A DNA stretch of 64,000 nucleotides, taken from NCBI GenBank assembly GCA_029261135.1, contig JAJDBX010000077.1:1-64000 (forward strand). The letters are read 5' to 3'. A model generated the notes under the pieces. It did no database searches, had not been told where the DNA came from, and saw only the letters and a program-made list of their open reading frames with translations. How positions within the stretch are numbered: the stretch's first letter is position 1; every line of letters begins with the position of its first letter. Origin of the DNA: Nitrospirota bacterium (lineage in GTDB: Bacteria; Nitrospirota; Nitrospiria; SBBL01; JAADHI01). Shown here piece after piece: positions 8,514 through 17,269 of the stretch. Position numbers and translations under genes: made by a program.

Positions 8514-8750
8514 ATTCAACCCAGGGCTTGAGGTCGTCGCGGCTTCTGTCTTTTTTATCTCTGTCCTACTCTGATCTGTAATCGCAAAAAATAGATTATT
8601 ATTGCTCCAATAAATGCGACTCTTTAGCCCTACCCACTTTGGGGGCGAATAACAATCCGCTTTACCACTCAGCTTGACCCCTTTTAAAGGTCATGTTAAT
8701 ATTTTTGGTTTTCTGGCTTAATATAATCTGGGTTTCTTTTTTCTGACGCA

Positions 8751-9428
8751 ATGAATGCAATTCGTGGCATAGCGCTTTCTAAATCTTTCCAACATTATCA
8801 GGTACTCAAAGAGGTTTCCATCGAAGTGATGCAGGGGGAATGTTACGCGCTTTTTGGACCGAATGGCGCGGGAAAAACAACATTACTCCGAATTTTTGCT
8901 ACACTCCATCGCCCCAATTCCGGGACTTTTGAAATCATGGGGATGGATGGAAAACGTGAACGGACAAAGGTAAGAGAAGCGATTTTTATGATCGGGCATG
9001 GTTCCTATCTTTATGATGATTTGAGTGTGAAGGAAAACATCCAATTTGCCATAGGCATCCGTGGTTGGAATCCATCGGATGCTGAAATTAAAAAAGCGCT
9101 GGATCAAGTCGGCATCGGCCGTTTTGCCCGATTAAGAAGCCGTTATTTGTCGGCGGGAATGAAAAAACGACTATCCATTGCCAAAGCTCTTTTGATTCGC
9201 CCTAAGGTGCTTTTCTTAGATGAAGGCTATGCCTCACTAGATGAAAAAGGCGTGGGAATGATGAATGAATGCATCCGGGAATTTACAGAGGCAGGGGCAA
9301 CCGTACTGATGACGACCCATAATCGAGCGGTAACGGCAGAGGTGGCGCATCGGGTGGGGGTATTGACCCGATCTGTTTTGACTGAGATGACGGTCAATGA
9401 GATGGTGGAGGCCGATGCACTTTTTTAG
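8751..9428 (+). CDS. ccmA: Heme exporter ATP-binding protein CcmA
   Basis: 225-aa ABC ATPase, first gene of the cytochrome c maturation block. Walker A GPNGAGKTT and signature LSAGMKKR are clear. Walker B is KVLFLDEGYASLD, with Gly in place of the usual Pro after DE. Together with CcmB and CcmC it drives release of heme-loaded CcmE from the CcmC complex. ATG 8751 has only a weak ribosome binding site. The 3' end overlaps ccmB by 14 bases, indicating translational coupling. Confidence 0.9.
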   Translation: MNAIRGIALSKSFQHYQVLKEVSIEVMQGECYALFGPNGAGKTTLLRIFATLHRPNSGTFEIMGMDGKRERTKVREAIFMIGHGSYLYDDLSVKENIQFAIGIRGWNPSDAEIKKALDQVGIGRFARLRSRYLSAGMKKRLSIAKALLIRPKVLFLDEGYASLDEKGVGMMNECIREFTEAGATVLMTTHNRAVTAEVAHRVGVLTRSVLTEMTVNEMVEADALF

Positions 9429-10092
9429 ATTGATCCGTTGGATTGCCTGGAAGGATCTCCTGAGCGAATATCGAAATCGGGAGAACGTTTCTTCGATGTT
9501 TTTCTTTGCACTTAATGTGATTTTAATCTTCAGCTTTAGTTTTTCGCTTGATCCAGACACGATCAAAGAGATTATGCCAGGTATTATATGGGTGGCTTTC
9601 GGGTTTACGGCGATTATCGGTCTCGGAAAATCTTTTTTAATCGAGGTGAACAACGATTGTATGGAGTACTTTCAAACCCTTCCGGGGCCGAAAGGGGCGA
9701 TCTATCTTGGGAAGTTTCTTGGAAATTTTTTGTTTATGTTAATGGTGGAAATTATCCTTTTCCCACTGTTCGTCCTTTTTTTTAACCTCTCCATCCTTGA
9801 TCAAGCCCTGCCCCTTTTGTTAGTATCATCGGTTGCGACTTTTGGGCTTTCAGCACTTGGTACACTTTTTTCGGCCCTGACGGTTCAAATTCGGGCTCGT
9901 GAGGTGATGTTCCCGATCTTGTTGCTGCCTTTGTCTGTTCCGATTTTTATTGGTGCGGTTGAGGCAACACGCGGCGCCTTAAGTGGCGATCCTTTTTCGA
10001 TGTACAGCCATTGGATTGAACTGCTCACAGTTTTCGATGTAATATTTGTTGTCGTATCATTTTGGATTTTTGAATTTATTTTGGACTACTGA
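9415..10092 (+). CDS. ccmB: Heme exporter membrane protein CcmB
   Basis: 225 aa with about six membrane helices, the CcmB family permease partner of CcmA. ATG 9415 follows GGTGGAGG and begins MHFFRLIRWIAWKDLLSEYR, with the family-typical KDL..E.R..E segment just before the first helix. The in-frame start at 9397 lacks a good site. It lies inside the ccmA overlap and is followed 2 bases later by ccmC. Confidence 0.9.
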   Translation: MHFFRLIRWIAWKDLLSEYRNRENVSSMFFFALNVILIFSFSFSLDPDTIKEIMPGIIWVAFGFTAIIGLGKSFLIEVNNDCMEYFQTLPGPKGAIYLGKFLGNFLFMLMVEIILFPLFVLFFNLSILDQALPLLLVSSVATFGLSALGTLFSALTVQIRAREVMFPILLLPLSVPIFIGAVEATRGALSGDPFSMYSHWIELLTVFDVIFVVVSFWIFEFILDY

Positions 10093-10094
10093 TT

Positions 10095-10808
10095 GTGACC
10101 GCAACCCGCTTTATTGGCATCCTCCGAAAATATGAAAAATGGTTCGGCATTGTTGCCCTCATTTTGATCTCTGCGGGTCTTTACACGGGTCTTGTGACCT
10201 CTTCAGCGGATTATTTTCAGGGCGAGGTCGTGCGCATTATGTATGTGCATGTCCCTTTTGCTCAAACGGCAATGTTGGCCTACTCGACCCTTTTTTTCTG
10301 CAGCATTTGGTATCTATGGAAACGGGATGCCATTGTCGATAACGCCTGCCATGCCGCAGCAGGGCTTGCGCTTTTTTTTACTGCGGGTGGTTTGATTACG
10401 GGGGCGATTTGGGGCAAACCGACTTGGAATGCCTGGTGGGTCTGGGATCCGCGTTTGACGTCTTTTGCCATCATGTTTTTGACCCTGGTGGGTTATTTGA
10501 TGTTGCGCACTTTTTTGGATGATGTCGAAAAAAGAGCAACATTTGCGGCGATTTTAGCCATTATCGGTTTTATCGATCTGCCGATAATCCACTTTTCAGT
10601 TGAATGGTGGCGGTCGCTCCATCAGCCCCTTTCTGTCTCGACCCGAGGGGTGAGTATCGCACCGGATATGCTCGTCCCTTTTGCTTTGATGTCTTTCGGG
10701 GTGGGTATTTTATTTACTTACATGCTTATGGTACGGACACAATTACTTTATTTGGAGCATCTACTCGAAGCAAAACAAGGACGGTTTTTGAGTGAGGCAG
10801 AGCTTTGA
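10095..10808 (+). CDS. ccmC: Heme-handling protein CcmC
   Basis: 237-aa polytopic protein of the heme-handling family. The periplasmic WWD signature is GKPTWNAWWVWDPRLTS. Flanking histidines (MYVHVPFAQ, IIHFSVEWW) are in position to ligate heme. It loads heme onto CcmE. The start is GTG at 10095, 2 bases after the ccmB stop. The C-terminus runs into a short cytoplasmic tail. A separate small ccmD does not follow; the next gene may supply that function. Confidence 0.93.
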   Translation: MTATRFIGILRKYEKWFGIVALILISAGLYTGLVTSSADYFQGEVVRIMYVHVPFAQTAMLAYSTLFFCSIWYLWKRDAIVDNACHAAAGLALFFTAGGLITGAIWGKPTWNAWWVWDPRLTSFAIMFLTLVGYLMLRTFLDDVEKRATFAAILAIIGFIDLPIIHFSVEWWRSLHQPLSVSTRGVSIAPDMLVPFALMSFGVGILFTYMLMVRTQLLYLEHLLEAKQGRFLSEAEL

Positions 10809-10839
10809 GTTTGTTTCTTTTTTGTGAAGGTATTTTTTA

Positions 10840-11337
10840 GTGAAACGGCTGTATATTCGGTGGACGGTTCTTGTGCTGATTTTTGGGAGTATTACCTGTC
10901 TGGGGATTTTGCGTTACGACCGGGAGGTCAAGACGGTTTCTCCGGCCAAAGTCTCCAGCGAGGGAGCGAAGGGGGAACTTCGCTTATTGGGCATGATTGA
11001 AGCAGGCAGCTTTGTGCGTGGTGTGGAGGGGAAGCCGACTCGATTTATGCTTTCCGGAGAAGGTGCAAAGGTTGCGGTCGTTTTTTCAGGAAAGGATGAA
11101 GATGAGAGCTTGCGAGAGCTTAAAACCATCGTTGCACTTGGAAAATGGGAAACAGAAAGAAAACAGTTCGATGCCTCTGAATTGGCTCTGGATCCCAACT
11201 ATGGTTTTGTCACTTCGGCCTATGTTTTTTCTCTAATACCCTTGGCTTTTTTCCTCTTTTATATGGAAAGACGAGTGTCTTTACTCTATGTTATGATCAA
11301 AGAAGAAAAGGTCTATCAATCGGAGACGCAGGCATGA
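10840..11337 (+). CDS. CcmE-like OB-fold protein with CcmD-like C-terminal helix
   Basis: 165 aa with no confident standard family. One N-terminal membrane anchor (residues about 8-25) precedes a CcmE-like beta-rich stretch (LRLLGMIEAGSFVRGVEG, then FMLSGEGAKVAVVFSGK). The C-terminal segment FVTSAYVFSLIPLAFFLFYM followed by ERR resembles CcmD (..v..aY...l..l......rR). The heme-binding His motif of CcmE is absent. It sits exactly where ccmD lies between ccmC and ccmE in other bacteria and overlaps ccmE by 4 bases. I infer a composite partner that stabilises the CcmABCE complex. The start appears to be GTG at 10840. Confidence 0.6.
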   Translation: MKRLYIRWTVLVLIFGSITCLGILRYDREVKTVSPAKVSSEGAKGELRLLGMIEAGSFVRGVEGKPTRFMLSGEGAKVAVVFSGKDEDESLRELKTIVALGKWETERKQFDASELALDPNYGFVTSAYVFSLIPLAFFLFYMERRVSLLYVMIKEEKVYQSETQA

Positions 11338-11789
11338 TTTCAGGAAAGAAAATAGGGATGGTCGGGAGCATCGCCATTGTTGTCTTGGGCTTGGGGTATC
11401 TTGCCTTAGGGAATTTTGGTGAAAACCTGGTCTATTTTATGACCCCGTCAGAAGTTGTGACACTTGAAACAGATCGCTACGGTAAGAAAATGCGCGTCGC
11501 GGGTATGGTCGTCAAAGCCAGCATGAAAATTGTTCCTGAAACCTTGAAAATCAATTTTGATTTGACGGATGGTATGGAAACCATCCCGGTCTTATTTGAA
11601 GGTATTCCCCCCGATTTGTTTAAAGAGGGCAAAGGGGCCGTGGTCGAAGGGTATTGGGACAAGGATGGTATTTTTCATTCTCACATGATTATGGCGAAAC
11701 ACGAAGAAGATTATATGCCACTTGAAATGAAACAGGCCGGGGTCGAATTTGAAACCAAAGGCTTACTTAAAACACTGAAAGTCAATTAG
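11334..11789 (+). CDS. ccmE: Cytochrome c maturation heme chaperone CcmE
   Basis: 151-aa periplasmic heme chaperone anchored by an N-terminal helix (residues about 7-26). The OB-fold core includes RVAGMVVKASMKI and VLFEGIPPDLFKEG. The covalent heme-binding motif is HEEDY (His123 to Tyr127), matching the family pattern HxxxY. It takes heme from CcmC and delivers it to CcmF/H. ATG 11334 overlaps the preceding stop. A 72-base gap separates it from ccmF. Confidence 0.95.
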   Translation: MISGKKIGMVGSIAIVVLGLGYLALGNFGENLVYFMTPSEVVTLETDRYGKKMRVAGMVVKASMKIVPETLKINFDLTDGMETIPVLFEGIPPDLFKEGKGAVVEGYWDKDGIFHSHMIMAKHEEDYMPLEMKQAGVEFETKGLLKTLKVN

Positions 11790-11861
11790 CAGGGGTCAGC
11801 GCGTTATTCTTTTTTCCTTAATTTCAATGAAAAGACAAATGAATATGATAAAGGACTTCTC

Positions 11862-13880
11862 ATGAGTATAGAGCTTGGACATTTTGCCGTGGTCACGGCG
11901 CTGGTTTTATCATTCGTCGGAATAATCACCCCGATTATCGGACTCAAAACACGGAATGCAACCTGGGTTGTTGTTGGGCGGCGGGCGATGATTTCGATGT
12001 TTATTCTCTTGACCGTTGGCATGGCCATTCTGATTTACGGATATGTGACCGAAGATTATTCAGTGAAATATATCTACGCCACTTCAAATAGTAAGTTGCC
12101 TATTTTTTACAAAGTGGCCGGGCTTTGGGGAGGGCATGAAGGCTCATTGCTTTTATGGGCTTGGATTCTCTCCTTATATAGTATGTTGGCGACATTAATT
12201 CATTGGAAATCACAGCCGGTGGTGATGCCTTACCTGATCTTGATCGAGTCGATTGTCCTCTGTGGTTTCCTGCTTTTGATCTTGTTTCTCTCAAATCCAT
12301 TTGAACGTATTTTTCCTGTGCCACTGGATGGTAAAGATTTGAACCCGCTGCTTCAAGATCCGGCGATGGTGGTGCATCCCCCCTTGCTTTATTTGGGTTA
12401 TGTGGGCTTGTCGATTCCTTTTTCCTTTGCGATGGCGGCTCTATTTTCCGGACGGCTGGGAGAGGAGTGGCTTAAAGCCACTCAACGTTGGACGGTTTTT
12501 GCCTGGACCTGTCTGTCCTGCGGGATTTTAATGGGGGGCTACTGGGCCTATTACGAACTGGGTTGGGGGGGCTATTGGGGCTGGGATCCTGTAGAGAATG
12601 CCGCTTTTATGCCCTGGCTGGTGGTAACCGCATTTCTTCACTCCACGATGGTGCAGGAAAAAAGAAAAATGTTTAAGGTCTGGAATCTTTTTTTGATTAT
12701 CCTTGCTTTTTCCCTCTCCCTTATTGGCACTTTTCTTGTCCGTAGCGGCATCCTTTCTTCGGTGCACTCCTTTGCGGCTGATCCAGGGCGAGGTGTTTTT
12801 ATTCTGGGTTTTGTTTGTTTTATGCTCCTGCTTTCGTTCGGCACGCTGATTCTTCGATCTGCAAAACTGAAGAGTACCGTTCGCATGGAATCAATGGTTT
12901 CTCGCGAATCTGCCTTTCTCTTCAACAACCTCTTTTTTCTGGTGGCCTTGATGACCGTGTTTGTCGGTACCCTCTATCCTTTACTGATGGAAGTCTTGGA
13001 GATGCAGAAGGTCTCTGTTGGCGCCCCCTATTACAATGCGGTGTTTATGCCGGTGGCCTTGGGTCTTATTTTTTTAATGGGGGTCGGGCCCTATATCCCT
13101 TGGCGAAAATCAAATTCAAAAAATAACAAAAAACTTTTGAAGCTGCCCCTCATGGTGTCATTGGCCGCAGTGGCCATCTTTTTTGTGCTCGGCGTGCAAA
13201 AACCTTATGCCTTGACAGGATTGGCCGTCGTCTTTTTCGTTCTGACGGCGATTTTCACTGATTTCAACAAGGTCTCCGCATTTTGGGCGAAACGTGAAAA
13301 AATCTCACGAATACAGGGATTCTTTTCTGCTTATCGGGGGAACCCAAGACGGATTACGGGCATCATTATTCATTTGGGTGTGCTGGTGATGGTGGTCGGG
13401 ATTATTTTCTCATCCATGTACCAGGCTGAGAAAATCCTCATCATGAAACCCGGAGAGGAGGTGACACTCAAATCATTTCGATTCCGCATGTCAAAACTTT
13501 ACGGGGTGACAGGAGTCAACTGGGGAGGACAAGAGGCCCTTGTCGATGTCTACCAAGAGGGAAAAATCATTGCTCAGATGCATCCTCAAAAACGCTTTTA
13601 CACGGTATCTCAGACGCCGACGACTGAAACGGCGATACATCATCTGAACATGGGACATCTTTTTGTCACGATTCCTGAAGTTGCGCCGGATGGTACTTGG
13701 GCACGCGTTCGGATACTCCATAATCCACTTGTTCTATGGGTGTGGTATGGCGGTGGCATCATGGCGATTGGGGCGTTTATGAATATCTTTCGACGGGTGC
13801 GCCGAAGAAGCAGTCAGGTGACAGATACTGCTGGAATGCTGCCCGAAGTTTCTCCTAACATTGCTCAGCCGACGAGGTAA
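11862..13880 (+). CDS. ccmF: Cytochrome c heme lyase CcmF
   Basis: 672-aa polytopic membrane protein with about 14 helices. The WWD domain reads WGGYWGWDPVENAAFMPWL, and conserved histidines lie in GGHEGSLLLW, VVHPPLLYLG and SSVHSFA. It joins heme from CcmE to apocytochrome CxxCH motifs together with CcmH. A large C-terminal periplasmic domain follows (about residues 520-640). ATG 11862 is preceded by AAAGGA. The next gene begins 3 bases after the stop. Confidence 0.95.
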   Translation: MSIELGHFAVVTALVLSFVGIITPIIGLKTRNATWVVVGRRAMISMFILLTVGMAILIYGYVTEDYSVKYIYATSNSKLPIFYKVAGLWGGHEGSLLLWAWILSLYSMLATLIHWKSQPVVMPYLILIESIVLCGFLLLILFLSNPFERIFPVPLDGKDLNPLLQDPAMVVHPPLLYLGYVGLSIPFSFAMAALFSGRLGEEWLKATQRWTVFAWTCLSCGILMGGYWAYYELGWGGYWGWDPVENAAFMPWLVVTAFLHSTMVQEKRKMFKVWNLFLIILAFSLSLIGTFLVRSGILSSVHSFAADPGRGVFILGFVCFMLLLSFGTLILRSAKLKSTVRMESMVSRESAFLFNNLFFLVALMTVFVGTLYPLLMEVLEMQKVSVGAPYYNAVFMPVALGLIFLMGVGPYIPWRKSNSKNNKKLLKLPLMVSLAAVAIFFVLGVQKPYALTGLAVVFFVLTAIFTDFNKVSAFWAKREKISRIQGFFSAYRGNPRRITGIIIHLGVLVMVVGIIFSSMYQAEKILIMKPGEEVTLKSFRFRMSKLYGVTGVNWGGQEALVDVYQEGKIIAQMHPQKRFYTVSQTPTTETAIHHLNMGHLFVTIPEVAPDGTWARVRILHNPLVLWVWYGGGIMAIGAFMNIFRRVRRRSSQVTDTAGMLPEVSPNIAQPTR

Positions 13881-13883
13881 CTC

Positions 13884-14438
13884 ATGAAAGAGTTCCGCGC
13901 TTGGCATCTCTTCCTATTGATGGGCCTCTTCGGCCTTTTCTTTCTTTTCTATCAGGGACTTTGGGGCGACCCGACCGTGCTTCCGCCGGTGATTATTGAG
14001 GAGCCCGCACCAGAGATCCTCGCACCGGTTTTATACGAAGGTGAGCCCATTCGTTTAAGCGATCATCTTGGGAAAGTGGTGGTTCTGAATTTTTGGGCCT
14101 CATGGTGTCAGGAATGTAAGTTAGAACATCGTTTTCTTCTTGCGCTAAAAAAGCGCTTTGAAGATAATCCCAACTTTGTGATGTACGGGGTGAATTATCA
14201 GGATAAAGACCATCTGGCCAAAGCCTATCTTGAGGAACATGGCAATAATTTTGAACACATGATCGACATGAAGGGGATAATTTCCATCGATTACGGCGTT
14301 TACGGCGTACCGGAGACCTTTGTGATCGATAAAAAAGGTATTATTCGGCACAAACAGATTGGCCCCGTGATGGGTGATGTGTATTCAGAACTGATTGAAA
14401 AAGTTATTGAGCCACTTTTAAACGAACCGGTCACCTGA
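13884..14438 (+). CDS. ccmG: Thiol-disulfide oxidoreductase CcmG/DsbE-like
   Basis: 184 aa. An N-terminal anchor helix (about residues 8-27) is followed by a periplasmic thioredoxin fold. The active site is WASWCQECK, a CxxC with QE rather than the PP/GP usual for TlpA/ResA. A cis-Pro segment follows at VYGVPETFVIDKKG. It keeps apocytochrome or CcmH cysteines reduced, with electrons probably from CcdA encoded downstream. It starts 3 bases after ccmF and ends 2 bases before ccmH. Confidence 0.88.
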   Translation: MKEFRAWHLFLLMGLFGLFFLFYQGLWGDPTVLPPVIIEEPAPEILAPVLYEGEPIRLSDHLGKVVVLNFWASWCQECKLEHRFLLALKKRFEDNPNFVMYGVNYQDKDHLAKAYLEEHGNNFEHMIDMKGIISIDYGVYGVPETFVIDKKGIIRHKQIGPVMGDVYSELIEKVIEPLLNEPVT

Positions 14439-14440
14439 TC

Positions 14441-14947
14441 ATGATTAAATTACTCGCGCTGACTGTTCTATTTTTACTAACTTTCCTCTTGTTGTTCTCG
14501 CAGAACTTAAGCGCGCAAACGACACCAGAGCCGCCTCCCCTTTCAATGAATGAGGATAACTTGCAGACGAAGACGAAAGAAATTTCGCAAACGCTGCGCT
14601 GTGCCGTTTGCCAATCGGAATCGATTTGGGAATCCAATGCGACTCTGGCCATTCAGATGCGGGATATTATTCGAGAGCGACTCCTTGCAGGCGAAACAGG
14701 TGATGAAATTAGAGCTTATTTCGTCAGCCGTTATGGCGATTATATTGTCTTTAAACCAAGGTTTCGGGGCATTAACATGCTCTTATGGGGGGGGCCTTTT
14801 ATTCTATTGGCCATCGGGATGGCTGTTCTCCTTCGAAAGCTGAAAAAATGGACAGCGCGTCCTGAAAAAGAAAAACCCGAACCCTTGGCCCCGATTGATG
14901 AAACGCAGCGCCAACGGATAGAAGATGAGCTCAGTTCTCTAAAATAA
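14441..14947 (+). CDS. ccmH: Cytochrome c-type biogenesis protein CcmH (CycL)
   Basis: 168 aa: signal peptide (about residues 1-25), then the redox motif LRCAVCQSESI (LRCxxCQ, the family signature), then a three-helix domain (IRERLLAGETGDEIRAYFVSRYGDYI) and a C-terminal membrane helix at about 115-135. It presents reduced apocytochrome to CcmF. This is the short CcmH form; the TPR part is encoded separately by the next gene. Confidence 0.93.
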   Translation: MIKLLALTVLFLLTFLLLFSQNLSAQTTPEPPPLSMNEDNLQTKTKEISQTLRCAVCQSESIWESNATLAIQMRDIIRERLLAGETGDEIRAYFVSRYGDYIVFKPRFRGINMLLWGGPFILLAIGMAVLLRKLKKWTARPEKEKPEPLAPIDETQRQRIEDELSSLK

Positions 14948-14962
14948 ACGGAGTTTGAACAG

Positions 14963-15892
14963 ATGTTTCCTTTTTTAATTACGACCTTGCTCTTCATCGT
15001 GATTGGGGCACTCATTATCCCATTCCTGAAAAAATCAACCTTGACCCTGGTGGATTACCAAGCAGCAGCCATTGACGAACAGCAGGTCAATTTCGAAATC
15101 GAGCGCCGTACGATTGCCGCTTCCCTTTCAGAGTTGGAGGTTGATTTCGGGCAAGGCAGGGTTTCAGAAGAGGATTATCAGCAGCATAAACTCGCGTTTG
15201 AACATCGCCTTTTAACCATACTGGATGATTTTGAAAAACTGAACAAAGAGACATCAAAAAAATCAAAACAAAAAATGCCTTCTATCCCTTCTACGGGAAA
15301 AGTGTGGGTGACTATGATTGTGCTTGGCATTTTGGTGGGTGCCGGTTCCACAGGAGCCTATCAACTCGTGCAGTGGAAGTTAGAACGGGCGGTTGTTTCT
15401 GCTGACAATCGGGGCGGGATGCCGACAGGCGGCCCGATTGATCCCAAAGTGATGGTGGCTCGATTAGAGAAAAAACTGAAAGAAAACCCGGATGACCTGC
15501 AAGGGCAACTCATGATCGGTCGATCCTATATGGCGATGGAGCGTTGGGATGACGCCCAAAAGGCTTGGACAAAGGTGCTTGAACTCGATCCAAGAAATTA
15601 CTCTGCGCATTACCGCTTGGGAGAGATTATTTTGAGCAACCCCAAAACGGGCTCCCGCGATGAATCAGAAAGGGCTCTGGCCCATTTCGATCAAGCACTT
15701 GTCTTTGTGCCGCAGGACGCGAGTATCCTCTGGGCACGCGGCATCGCCCTCCTCCAGCTCGGGCGTGGATTCGAAGCGGATGAGGCCTGGACGGAAGCCT
15801 TTCAATATATTCCAAGAGGGTCGCCGGAATCAGATATGGTCAAAAAGGCTTTGGATGATCTTCGTGGTGGTAAAATGCCATTATCGGAGTAA
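14963..15892 (+). CDS. ccmI: Cytochrome c biogenesis TPR protein CcmI (CycH)-like
   Basis: 309 aa. Two membrane helices (about 1-20 and 110-130) enclose a cytoplasmic coiled-coil-rich segment (LEVDFGQGRVSEEDYQQHK) typical of CcmI. A periplasmic TPR domain follows (MERWDDAQKAWTKVLELDP, then ALAHFDQALVFVPQ). It acts as apocytochrome c chaperone with CcmF and CcmH. ATG 14963 has a CGGAG site 10 bases upstream. The operon continues 5 bases after its stop. Confidence 0.88.
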   Translation: MFPFLITTLLFIVIGALIIPFLKKSTLTLVDYQAAAIDEQQVNFEIERRTIAASLSELEVDFGQGRVSEEDYQQHKLAFEHRLLTILDDFEKLNKETSKKSKQKMPSIPSTGKVWVTMIVLGILVGAGSTGAYQLVQWKLERAVVSADNRGGMPTGGPIDPKVMVARLEKKLKENPDDLQGQLMIGRSYMAMERWDDAQKAWTKVLELDPRNYSAHYRLGEIILSNPKTGSRDESERALAHFDQALVFVPQDASILWARGIALLQLGRGFEADEAWTEAFQYIPRGSPESDMVKKALDDLRGGKMPLSE

Positions 15893-15897
15893 GTGAA

Positions 15898-16482
15898 ATG
15901 AATGAGGAAAAAGGGAAGGCACCGTTTTTTTGTGTAAAGAGAATTGTTCTCGTTTTCCTTATTTTATGGCTCTCATTATTAGAGACGGGCTGTTCCAAAA
16001 ATGAAGATAAATCGGCCTCAGAGAAGAGCGGTTCTCCAAAGTTAGGCGTTGAAGTCGGTGATATTGCCCCCGATTTTAAGATTAAAAACCTAAAGGGTGG
16101 GGAATCCGCACTTTCCGATTATCGGGGGAAAGTGGTGCTTATTAATTTTTGGGCCACGTGGTGCGGCCCCTGTAAAGCCGAAATGCCCTCAATGGAAGCG
16201 CTCTATCAGGAATACCCGAGAGCAGATTTTGAAATCCTCGCGGTCTCCATCGACCTTGAAGAAGATGCGCCTATTCAAGAATTCATTGAGGATTTCGGGT
16301 TTACCTTCCCCGTATTATTAGATGAAGATTTTTCGGTCAATGATCAGTATCGTGTTCGTGTCGTCCCCACGAGCGTTGTGGTGGATCGTAAAGGGGTGAT
16401 TACACATCGCTTGTTGGGTGCAAAGGATTGGAATGCCAAGGCTTCAAAACAGTTTCTTGAAAAACTCATTTCTTCGAGTTAA
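15898..16482 (+). CDS. TlpA/ResA-type thioredoxin-like lipoprotein
   Basis: 194 aa. The hydrophobic segment ends in a lipobox-like LETGC (Cys at about residue 33). The thioredoxin fold begins VGDIAPDFKIKNLKGG, with active site WATWCGPCK and cis-Pro VVPTSVVVDRKG. It is the second thiol oxidoreductase of the cluster after CcmG and differs in having the classical CGPC motif. It probably takes electrons from CcdA (next gene) and reduces cytochrome-maturation partners or other periplasmic disulfides. Confidence 0.88.
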   Translation: MNEEKGKAPFFCVKRIVLVFLILWLSLLETGCSKNEDKSASEKSGSPKLGVEVGDIAPDFKIKNLKGGESALSDYRGKVVLINFWATWCGPCKAEMPSMEALYQEYPRADFEILAVSIDLEEDAPIQEFIEDFGFTFPVLLDEDFSVNDQYRVRVVPTSVVVDRKGVITHRLLGAKDWNAKASKQFLEKLISSS

Positions 16483-16491
16483 GGTTATTTA

Positions 16492-17235
16492 ATGACGCCC
16501 ACAGGTCAGATGTCATACATGATCGCCTTTTCGGCAGGATTTCTATCTTTTGTTTCTCCTTGTGTGCTCCCTGTTGTCCCTTCCTATCTCTCTTACATCA
16601 CGGGTCTTTCCCTCGAAGAGTTGACATCTGAAACAGGACGTGCGCGTGCGCGAGAGATCGCAATGAAAAACTCGATTTTATTTATCCTGGGTTTCTCAAC
16701 CATTTTTATCTTTTTTGGGGCTTCGGCGACATTTCTCGGTCAATTCTTTCTATCGAATCAAAACATCATCCGAAAAATTGGTGGCGCTTTCATCGTCTTT
16801 TTCGGTTTGTATATCATGGGTGTGTTCAAGTTTTCTTTTTTAGCGAGAGACAAACGCTTTCATTTTCAAAACAAGCCCGCCGGATTTTTAGGGTCTTATC
16901 TTGTTGGTGTGGCCTTTGGCGCAGGATGGACGCCTTGTGTGGGACCCATTTTGGGTTCCATCCTCCTCTATGCCAGTACCTCAGGTTCGGTGCTCACAGG
17001 GGTTCAGCTTTTATCAGTCTATTCTCTCGGCTTAGGTCTGCCTCTATTCCTGGCATCGCTTGGAGTGCAATCTTTTCTGATGTACTCTAAAAAAACTTCT
17101 AAATATTTGGGATGGATCTCAGCGGGAAGCGGTGCGTTTTTGGTGGCCGTTGGCGTAATGATTTTCAGCAATTCTCTGACCCGATTTACCTCTTTTCTCA
17201 CCCAAATTGGCTTTGGTTGGACCATCGGACAGTGA
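16492..17235 (+). CDS. ccdA: Cytochrome c biogenesis protein CcdA
   Basis: 247-aa DsbD-transmembrane-domain protein with six helices. The redox cysteines sit in FVSPCVLPVVPSYLSY and GAGWTPCVGPILGS, the paired motifs of CcdA. It carries reductant from cytoplasmic thioredoxin across the membrane to the two periplasmic thioredoxin-like proteins encoded just upstream. It starts 9 bases after the upstream stop and probably closes the maturation block. Confidence 0.95.
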   Translation: MTPTGQMSYMIAFSAGFLSFVSPCVLPVVPSYLSYITGLSLEELTSETGRARAREIAMKNSILFILGFSTIFIFFGASATFLGQFFLSNQNIIRKIGGAFIVFFGLYIMGVFKFSFLARDKRFHFQNKPAGFLGSYLVGVAFGAGWTPCVGPILGSILLYASTSGSVLTGVQLLSVYSLGLGLPLFLASLGVQSFLMYSKKTSKYLGWISAGSGAFLVAVGVMIFSNSLTRFTSFLTQIGFGWTIGQ

Positions 17236-17241
17236 GGTAAA

Positions 17242-17260
17242 ACAAAGATCTTATCTTTGT
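17242..17260. other. Short perfect inverted repeat before the HtrA-like gene
   Basis: ACAAAGAT and ATCTTTGT flank a 3-base loop (CTT) between the ccdA stop and the HtrA-like start at 17270. The arms are AU-rich, so a hairpin would be weak, and there is no T tract. It could be an operator or an mRNA hairpin near the ribosome binding site; no regulator is assigned. Confidence 0.35.
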
Positions 17261-17269
17261 CAAAAGGTA

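Noticed and set aside
8751-9428. Walker B DEG instead of DEP in CcmA as evidence of inactivation
   Set aside because: The catalytic Glu is kept and substitutions at the following residue are tolerated in ABC ATPases; no claim made.
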